Source: Desulfobacteraceae bacterium (lineage in GTDB: Bacteria; Desulfobacterota; Desulfobacteria; Desulfobacterales; SURF-15). Taken from it: a stretch of DNA of 10,732 nt. The notes beneath the pieces were generated by a model, which did no database searches, was not told where the DNA came from, and was given only the letters and a program-made list of their open reading frames with translations. Location: contig QZKK01000122.1 in assembly GCA_003599475.1 (NCBI GenBank), positions 1 through 10,732 of the forward strand, read 5' to 3'. Shown here piece by piece: positions 7,249 through 10,732 of the stretch. Position numbers and translations under genes: made by a program. Every line of letters begins with the position of its first letter. Position 1 is the first letter of the stretch.

Positions 7249-7761
7249 GTGACGGATCAAAAACCGATCGGGAAAGCGCTGCCGGTTCTGCGCGGAGTGG
7301 CCAAAGGCGGGTCCTTGATTGTCTGGTGTCCGTTCTGCAATACATTCCATTCCCATGGGTGGAAAGAAGGGCAGCGATGGAATCGCCTCGAACACAGGGT
7401 TTCCCACTGCGTTCAGTGCCGGCCAGGTTCTTATACCGCCCTGTACGGATCCCCCTTCACCGCCACCGGATACATGATCGGAGAGTTGGAAATGAATCGG
7501 CAGGATCCCAATTCCATCGTCGCTCGATATTTGGAAGAGCACTGCAGGTTGGGAAAGGGCTATCGGGTGCATCCATCCGCCCTGTATGAGGATTACCGCA
7601 TATGGGCGGAGCGGACTCAAACCCTCGCATCAGGCAAAATAACCTTTTTCGCTCAGATTCAAAAGCTTCATCCCCACATTCGGAGGAAGCGATCGGGAAC
7701 CAAGGATTTGTTTGACGGCCTGGAGCTCGTTTCCAAGTCCGAGTCCGAAACCGGCTTATGA
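7249..7761 (+). CDS. Phage zinc-finger domain fused to a stand-alone D5-helicase C-terminal domain
   Basis: A 170-residue protein starting at GTG with an excellent ribosome site. Residues 24-75 form a phage zinc-finger domain with WCPFC (C27, C30), HSHG (H34, H36), EHRVSHC (H49, H53, C54) and C57, then TGYMIG. Proteins with this CP.C..HxHG...HRV.HC pattern are common small phage proteins of unknown function. Residues about 88-161 align with residues 518-591 of the SF3 helicase at 5030. Matches include LYxDYxxW, GKIxFFxQ, IRRKRxGTK and FxGxxL, about 30 identities over roughly 70 positions by eye. The protein has no ATPase domain. If the helicase tail binds origin DNA as in P4 alpha, this protein may bind the same sites and modulate initiation, or may bind the helicase. 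That role is inference; the two-domain structure and paralogy are visible directly. Noncoding regions flank the gene on both sides. Confidence 0.82.
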   Translation: MTDQKPIGKALPVLRGVAKGGSLIVWCPFCNTFHSHGWKEGQRWNRLEHRVSHCVQCRPGSYTALYGSPFTATGYMIGELEMNRQDPNSIVARYLEEHCRLGKGYRVHPSALYEDYRIWAERTQTLASGKITFFAQIQKLHPHIRRKRSGTKDLFDGLELVSKSESETGL

Positions 7762-7832
7762 GGGCTTAGGCGGGCGGGTGACGCGAGACTGCGGGCGGTT
7801 TTGAGCCACATAGAGTTGCCCCGGATCAGATA

Positions 7833-7876
7833 GAGCACCCTCCCTGATCGCTTGAGAGGGAAACGGGCGGGTGCTC
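7833..7876. repeat. Bulged hairpin
   Basis: GAGCACCC (7833-7840) pairs with GGGTGCTC (7869-7876), and directly inside it TCCCT (7841-7845) pairs with AGGGA (7857-7861). This gives 13 pairs with a one-sided 7-base bulge that contains a CGGGCG copy's start. No U tract follows, so it is not an obvious terminator. Confidence 0.5.
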
Positions 7877-7929
7877 CCCGGTACGGGCGGTGAAATGAAG
7901 GAAGCTGTCTTTGATCTGCGATTATCCAA

Positions 7930-7956
7930 GATATGCTCGCATATCCTTCGATATGC
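7930..7956. promoter_or_regulatory. Triple GATATGC element
   Basis: GATATGC (7930-7936), its inverse GCATATC (7939-7945) and a third GATATGC (7950-7956) lie within 27 bases. The first two form a perfect palindrome around TC. Another GCATATC occurs at 6952-6958 in the other AT-rich gap. The arrangement resembles a repressor or initiator site with an extra half-site. Confidence 0.45.
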
Positions 7957-8017
7957 TGCACCTGCGGGGGGCTGAAGGTGACTAAAAGGCGATTAGAGTT
8001 GATTAGGGGTGAATATG

Positions 8018-8207
8018 GCCGGTTACGGGCGAATTCGAGCGTTATCCGCTTTGTATGTTTTCGGGCGCTGTCCCGGATCCGGATATTGCCGGATGCTCTG
8101 CGAAGCTCGCAGAACCATGCCGCGCCAATTTGCCGACAGGGTGATAAGCGTCATTATGTAAACTTTTTGTCTATCAATCCCCGGTTTCCGATGCCGGTTA
8201 CGGGCGA
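8018..8207 (+). repeat. 15-bp direct repeat pair
   Basis: GCCGGTTACGGGCGA occurs exactly at 8018-8032 and 8193-8207, 175 bases apart. Each copy contains a CGGGCG motif. Outside a coding region this exact match suggests duplicated binding sites rather than shared codons. Confidence 0.55.
8077..8113. repeat. Two adjacent perfect hairpins
   Basis: ATCCGG (8077-8082) pairs with CCGGAT (8089-8094) around six bases. Two bases later TCTGCGA (8097-8103) pairs with TCGCAGA (8107-8113) around AGC. Tandem hairpins of this kind occur in replication origins and structured RNAs. No U tract is seen. Confidence 0.5.
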
Positions 8208-8229
8208 TTACGACCGGTTAGAGAAGGAT

Positions 8230-8368
8230 CACCCGGGCCTGTTCATCCCTGGTCGAGCGCAAGCCGGCGGCGCTGCCCGGGGGTCCCAAAACGGCCACCG
8301 GCGGCATGGGGGGGCACCCGTCCCGGCGGGGGGCCCCAGGTACCCGGACACGAGGGGTGACCCGTCCC
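8230..8368. repeat. GC-rich tract with inverted and direct repeats
   Basis: A run dominated by G and C, with GGGGCCCC (8331-8337 and flanks), GGTACC (8339-8344) and a 9-base direct repeat ACCCGTCCC at 8316-8324 and 8360-8368, each copy preceded by a G run. It is sharply different from the AT-rich bases that follow (8369-8415). A packaging site or a strongly folded RNA is possible given the terminase genes downstream, but no cleavage site can be assigned. Confidence 0.4.
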
Positions 8369-8436
8369 ATTGAAAAGCGGTTTTTGAAAATATTTTTCGG
8401 GGCCAAATTTTTATCACTGGTCCGGGTGGAATGGAG

Positions 8437-8444
8437 AAAGGGGG
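8437..8444 (+). promoter_or_regulatory. Ribosome binding site supporting a TTG start
   Basis: AAAGGGGG lies six bases before TTG 8451. The nearby ATG at 8446 is out of frame and meets a stop after two codons, so TTG is the best start for the small winged-helix gene. Confidence 0.6.
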
Positions 8445-8450
8445 CATGCG

Positions 8451-8684
8451 TTGAAGGATAAGGAAAAAATTTCTGAAAAGAGCAAAGGATTAATCGGAAG
8501 AGAAAAAATCTGCTGCTACCTCCGGGACTTTGCCGGAAGGCCGATCGGCAAGAAGCTTTTTTACAAGCTTGTCGACCAGGGGCTTCCGGTCGAAAAGCGC
8601 GGCTATCAGTGGTTTGGCCACATGGACCAGATCGATCAGTGGTTTCTTGTCAATCCGAATTCCCAGAGTCTGAAAAACCGCTAA
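8451..8684 (+). CDS. Small winged-helix (MerR/Nu1-like) DNA-binding protein
   Basis: A 77-residue protein with a TTG start. Residues 14-66 follow the pattern of phage MerR/Nu1/excisionase-like winged helices: GLIGREKICCYL, then GKKLFYKLVDQGLPVEKRG, then the wing-like YQWFGHMDQIDQWF. Such proteins bind short DNA sites and act as excisionases, repressors or the DNA-recognition part of a small terminase. Its place ahead of the packaging genes allows a control or packaging role, and the 21-base tandem repeat 32 bases downstream is a natural candidate target. There is no dimerisation tail beyond residue 70. The fold call is good, the function uncertain. Confidence 0.72.
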   Translation: MKDKEKISEKSKGLIGREKICCYLRDFAGRPIGKKLFYKLVDQGLPVEKRGYQWFGHMDQIDQWFLVNPNSQSLKNR

Positions 8685-8707
8685 AAAAACTTTGTCAAGC
8701 TTTTTTT
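8683..8707 (+). terminator. Weak A/T hairpin, possible terminator
   Basis: AAAAAAACTT (8683-8692) can pair with AAG and TTTTTTT (8697-8707) with one bulged C, just at the stop codon of the winged-helix gene. The stem has almost no GC pairs, so termination would be inefficient. Confidence 0.25.
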
Positions 8708-8715
8708 AATGGGCT

Positions 8716-8770
8716 CTTCTTGTCCCCTTTCGATCACTTCTTGTCCCCTTTCGATCACTTCTTGTCCCCT
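8716..8770. repeat. 21-bp perfect tandem repeat, 2.6 copies
   Basis: Two exact 21-base units lie at 8716-8736 and 8737-8757, followed by the first 13 bases of a third (8758-8770). The unit includes CTTGTCCCCTTTCGATCA. A period of two helical turns places every copy on the same DNA face, as in iterons and multi-site operators. It lies between the winged-helix gene and a candidate promoter for the packaging genes. Confidence 0.9.
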
Positions 8771-8793
8771 CAAAAATTCCCAAAAAAAAACCG

Positions 8794-8802
8794 TGATATA
8801 AG
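8794..8802 (+). promoter_or_regulatory. Extended -10 promoter for the packaging genes
   Basis: TGATATAAG matches the extended -10 pattern TGnTATAAT at all but the last base. Transcription would start near 8809, about 40 bases before the next gene. The -35 region is poor, which is normal for extended -10 promoters and for promoters needing an activator; the 21-base repeats end 24 bases upstream. Confidence 0.45.
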
Positions 8803-8848
8803 ATAGCCGATTTTTTTCCATTTCATTTTCCCGGAAAGGAGTGAAGCG

Positions 8849-9139
8849 ATGATCAGGATTCAACTGGGTGACGAAGTAAAAGATAGAGTTACCGGGTACA
8901 AGGGGATCGCGGTTGCGCACACCCGCTATTTGCAGGGGTGCGACCGTTTCTCCGTCCAAGCTTCTGTTGACAAAGACGGCAAAGTCCCCGACTGGCAATC
9001 GTTCGATGCCCCGCAGCTCGATGTTGTCAAAAGCGGAAAGGTGAAAAGCCAGTTCGATGAGGCGGTCGACGGCTCTCCGAAAAAGCCCGGCGGACCTGCA
9101 AAGTACATTCCTTTACCGAAACAGGTACCGGGCAGATAA
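8849..9139 (+). CDS. Small conserved phage protein of unknown function
   Basis: A 96-residue protein with a strong ribosome site (aaaggagtga, 8835-8844). The pattern GDEVKDRVTGYKGIAVAHT followed by YLQGCDRFSVQASVDKDGKV and a later FDAPQLDVV is familiar from small proteins near replication or packaging genes in many tailed phages. The N-terminal part looks like a small beta-barrel (residues about 1-62); the C-terminal 35 residues are Pro/Lys-rich and probably disordered. No catalytic residues are apparent and I can assign no function. It is the first gene after the candidate promoter and lies five bases before the next start. Confidence 0.82.
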   Translation: MIRIQLGDEVKDRVTGYKGIAVAHTRYLQGCDRFSVQASVDKDGKVPDWQSFDAPQLDVVKSGKVKSQFDEAVDGSPKKPGGPAKYIPLPKQVPGR

Positions 9140-9144
9140 GGTAA

Positions 9145-9765
9145 ATGGCAAAGATCAACAAAGTCGAACAGCTTCAGCTTGGAGAGCGGGTGCTCGAGCT
9201 TTCCGCGGCCGGTCTTTCTACGGCCAAGATTGCCGATGTGGTATCGCGCGAGCTCAAGGACGAATCGATCAGCCAGCGCTCAATCGCCCGGTACCTGAAA
9301 GAGGTCCGGGAGGATCGGGCATCAGAGACGCGGGCTGTCGTTCAGGAGCATATCAAGGCAACAGTTCCGGTCGATCTTTTGGCGCTCGATGAGGCGGAGT
9401 CTTATCACCTGGCCATCGCCCGGAATCACGGCTGGGATCCGGGGGAGATCCGCAAGAACTTCCTTTCAGCTCTTTCAGAGAAGAAGCACTGGACCCAGGC
9501 CGAGATCATAGAAACCTATGAGGGAATTTTCCGGCAGGCGGAAAAGGGGCAGTTCTATGATGTGAAGATCCGATCGGCCGCTTACATGAACGCGGTGAAA
9601 ATTGTGGAAACCAAGTTACGTTTTGCCGGCGTGCTGGAGAACCCGGATGAGGAAGCTTCCGAGCTCAAGCGCACCATGGATGATTTGTTGAATGAACTCG
9701 ACGGCTCAACAAGCGGAATACCAGTTTCTCAAGGCTCATCTATCCGACCGGCTGTGGAGGCTTAA
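9145..9765 (+). CDS. Probable small terminase subunit
   Basis: A 206-residue protein with an N-terminal helix-turn-helix region (about 12-53, including LSAAGLSTAKIADVVSRE and SQRSIARYLKEV), a helical middle and an acidic C-terminal segment (ENPDEEASELKRTMDDLLNE, about 170-190) before a disordered tail. HTH, helical oligomerisation region and acidic end fit a small terminase, which recognises phage DNA and loads the large subunit. The main support is position: the large terminase begins inside its end. The ribosome site is weak (AAGG just upstream), so translation may be coupled to the preceding gene. Another HTH regulator remains possible. The overlap with the large subunit is 74 bases. Confidence 0.65.
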   Translation: MAKINKVEQLQLGERVLELSAAGLSTAKIADVVSRELKDESISQRSIARYLKEVREDRASETRAVVQEHIKATVPVDLLALDEAESYHLAIARNHGWDPGEIRKNFLSALSEKKHWTQAEIIETYEGIFRQAEKGQFYDVKIRSAAYMNAVKIVETKLRFAGVLENPDEEASELKRTMDDLLNELDGSTSGIPVSQGSSIRPAVEA

Positions 9766-10732
9766 CAACCTCTACTGGATCATCGATCCTTTCGGCCAGA
9801 AGGTGAAATTTGTGATGAACTGGGCGCAGCTCAGGCTTTATGAAACCATGTGGTTTTTAAATATCATTTTAAAAGCAAGACAGCTCGGTTTTTCCACCTT
9901 CATCGATATCTTCATTCTCGATGCCTGCCTTTTCAACTCGAACCTTTCTTCCGGCATCATTGCAGACAGGAGAGAATCGGCCCAGGAGATTTTTGAGACA
10001 AAGATCCAGTTTCCCTACGACAACCTGCCGGAAGGAATCAAAAAGAAACGGCTTCCCGAATTCGAGAGCACGCAGCGCTTAAAGTTTACAAACGGGTCCT
10101 CGATTGTGGTCGGCACCTCGATGCGAAGCGGAACCCGGCAGATTCTTCATGTATCCGAGCACGGAAAGATCTGCGCCCAGTACCCGGATAAAGCCAAGGA
10201 GCTCCGCACCGGATCGCTGAATACGGTTGCCACGGGACAGATCATCTTCATCGAATCGACCGCCGAGGGGAAAGAAGGCGACTTTTACGACATCTGTCAG
10301 GCTGCTCAGAACAAACAAAAGCAGGGGGCAAAGCTTACAGAGCTTGATTTCCGGTTCCACTTTTTTGCCTGGTGGCAGCATCCCGGGTATGTGCTCAATC
10401 CCGAAGGGGTGTTGATTACCAAGGAGCACGATGAGTATTTCGAGCTTTTGGCAAAAAAAGAAGGGATCATTTTATCGGCCGAGCAAAAGGCCTGGTACGT
10501 CAAAAAGCACGAGATCCAGAAAGACGACATGAAGAAGGAATATCCGTCGACTCCGGGGGAAGCCTTCGAGTCGTCTCTGATCGGCGCCTATTACGCAAGC
10601 GAGATGGCCGCGATGCGGCAGGGCGGCAGGATCGGAAACGTGCTGCATGATCCCTATGCGCTGGTGCATACCGCCTGGGATTTGGGGATAAACGGCATGG
10701 TCATCTGGTTTTTCCAGGTGGTAGGACAGGAA
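9692..10732 (+). CDS. Terminase large subunit (partial, runs off the window)
   Basis: The first 347 residues of a large terminase, with no stop before the window end. The ATPase domain shows a deviant Walker A, KARQLGFST (61-69), a Walker B ILHVSEHGK with E156, and the coupling motif IESTAEG (187-193). AWDLG (328-332) gives the first nuclease aspartate, D330, at the right edge. The protein cuts phage DNA and pumps it into procapsids. ATG 9692 is the earliest possible start because TGA directly precedes it in frame. It lies 74 bases inside the small terminase gene, in another frame, with no clear ribosome site, so translational coupling is likely. Just after D330 the sequence reads GINGMVIWF where relatives often have a GxNDxTxIWF-like run. 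Confidence 0.9.
   Translation, partial: MNSTAQQAEYQFLKAHLSDRLWRLNNLYWIIDPFGQKVKFVMNWAQLRLYETMWFLNIILKARQLGFSTFIDIFILDACLFNSNLSSGIIADRRESAQEIFETKIQFPYDNLPEGIKKKRLPEFESTQRLKFTNGSSIVVGTSMRSGTRQILHVSEHGKICAQYPDKAKELRTGSLNTVATGQIIFIESTAEGKEGDFYDICQAAQNKQKQGAKLTELDFRFHFFAWWQHPGYVLNPEGVLITKEHDEYFELLAKKEGIILSAEQKAWYVKKHEIQKDDMKKEYPSTPGEAFESSLIGAYYASEMAAMRQGGRIGNVLHDPYALVHTAWDLGINGMVIWFFQVVGQE

Larger units (their letters stand above)
7771..8206 (+). repeat. Seven same-strand CGGGCG motifs
   Basis: CGGGCG begins at 7771, 7792, 7864, 7884, 8026, 8062 and 8201, always on the + strand, with no reverse copy in the region. Flanks are partly conserved: four copies continue CGGGCGG and two read GTTACGGGCGA. 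Spacing is irregular, unlike classical plasmid iterons. Extra copies occur in other gaps at 467 and 7026 and occasionally in genes. The clustering and single orientation suggest protein-binding sites. Confidence 0.5.
7762..8450. other. Long noncoding region, candidate origin or regulatory RNA region
   Basis: Nearly 700 bases without a credible gene. The only long + frame (7933-8373) is Arg/Pro-rich, has no ribosome site and crosses obvious hairpins. The region contains seven CGGGCG motifs on one strand, a bulged hairpin at 7833-7876, a triple GATATGC element at 7930-7956, two adjacent hairpins at 8077-8113, a 15-base direct repeat at 8018 and 8193, and a GC-rich tract at 8230-8368. Weak DnaA-box-like words TTATCCAAG (7922-7930) and TTATCCGCT (8042-8050) are present but poor matches. 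Its place beside replication genes and just before packaging genes suits an origin, a structured RNA or a packaging site. Confidence 0.55.

Noticed and set aside
7922..8050. DnaA boxes in the candidate origin
   Set aside because: TTATCCAAG and TTATCCGCT differ from the consensus at two or more positions; too weak to call.
7933..8373. 146-codon open frame in the long gap
   Set aside because: No ribosome site, Arg/Pro-rich shadow-like protein, and it crosses hairpins, direct repeats and a GC-rich tract.
8716..8770. Tandem repeat considered as a CRISPR array
   Set aside because: The 21-base units are directly adjacent with no spacers, so this is a simple tandem repeat.

Overview
The window reads as part of a tailed-phage or prophage genome of moderate GC content, with every credible gene on the + strand. 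It runs from an accessory and replication block on the left into a packaging block on the right, where the large terminase gene leaves the window incomplete. Small zinc-cluster proteins, an RyR-domain protein, a primase split from its helicase, and terminase genes fit a siphovirus- or podovirus-like element. The host is probably a Gram-negative bacterium with frequent AGGAGG-type ribosome binding sites. A Desulfobacterota-like host is only an impression from codon and protein style. No integrase, tRNA, host gene or CRISPR array was seen.

Left part (1-4972): an RyR-domain protein (26-397) is followed by a 180-base gap holding a bulged hairpin. A tightly packed run of five genes follows, each overlapping the next: a ParB-domain protein with two Cys4 clusters, a protein with two different Cys clusters, a helical protein of unknown function, an archaeo-eukaryotic-type (AEP) primase, and a DHH-family phosphoesterase. 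An SF3 (D5/P4-type) helicase with a CHC2-like zinc finger starts 57 bases later (5030-6835). The primase and helicase are therefore separate genes with a phosphoesterase between them.

Middle part (6839-8450): an AT-rich gap of about 410 bases carries a perfect 20-base palindrome and repeated ATATGAGG motifs. A 170-residue gene follows (7249-7761). Its N-terminal half is a phage zinc-finger domain and its C-terminal half is a clear paralogue of the C-terminal domain of the helicase upstream. After it comes a gap of nearly 700 bases without a credible gene. That gap has seven same-strand CGGGCG motifs, several hairpins, a triple GATATGC element and a very GC-rich inverted-repeat tract. I regard the two gaps and the stand-alone helicase-tail protein as the most interesting part of the window: a candidate replication origin with a dedicated modulator.

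Right part (8451-10732): a small winged-helix protein with a TTG start is followed by a 21-base tandem repeat and a good extended -10 promoter. Then come a small conserved phage protein, a probable small terminase subunit, and the large terminase subunit. The large subunit begins inside the small one and runs off the end, with ATPase motifs visible and the nuclease domain just starting.
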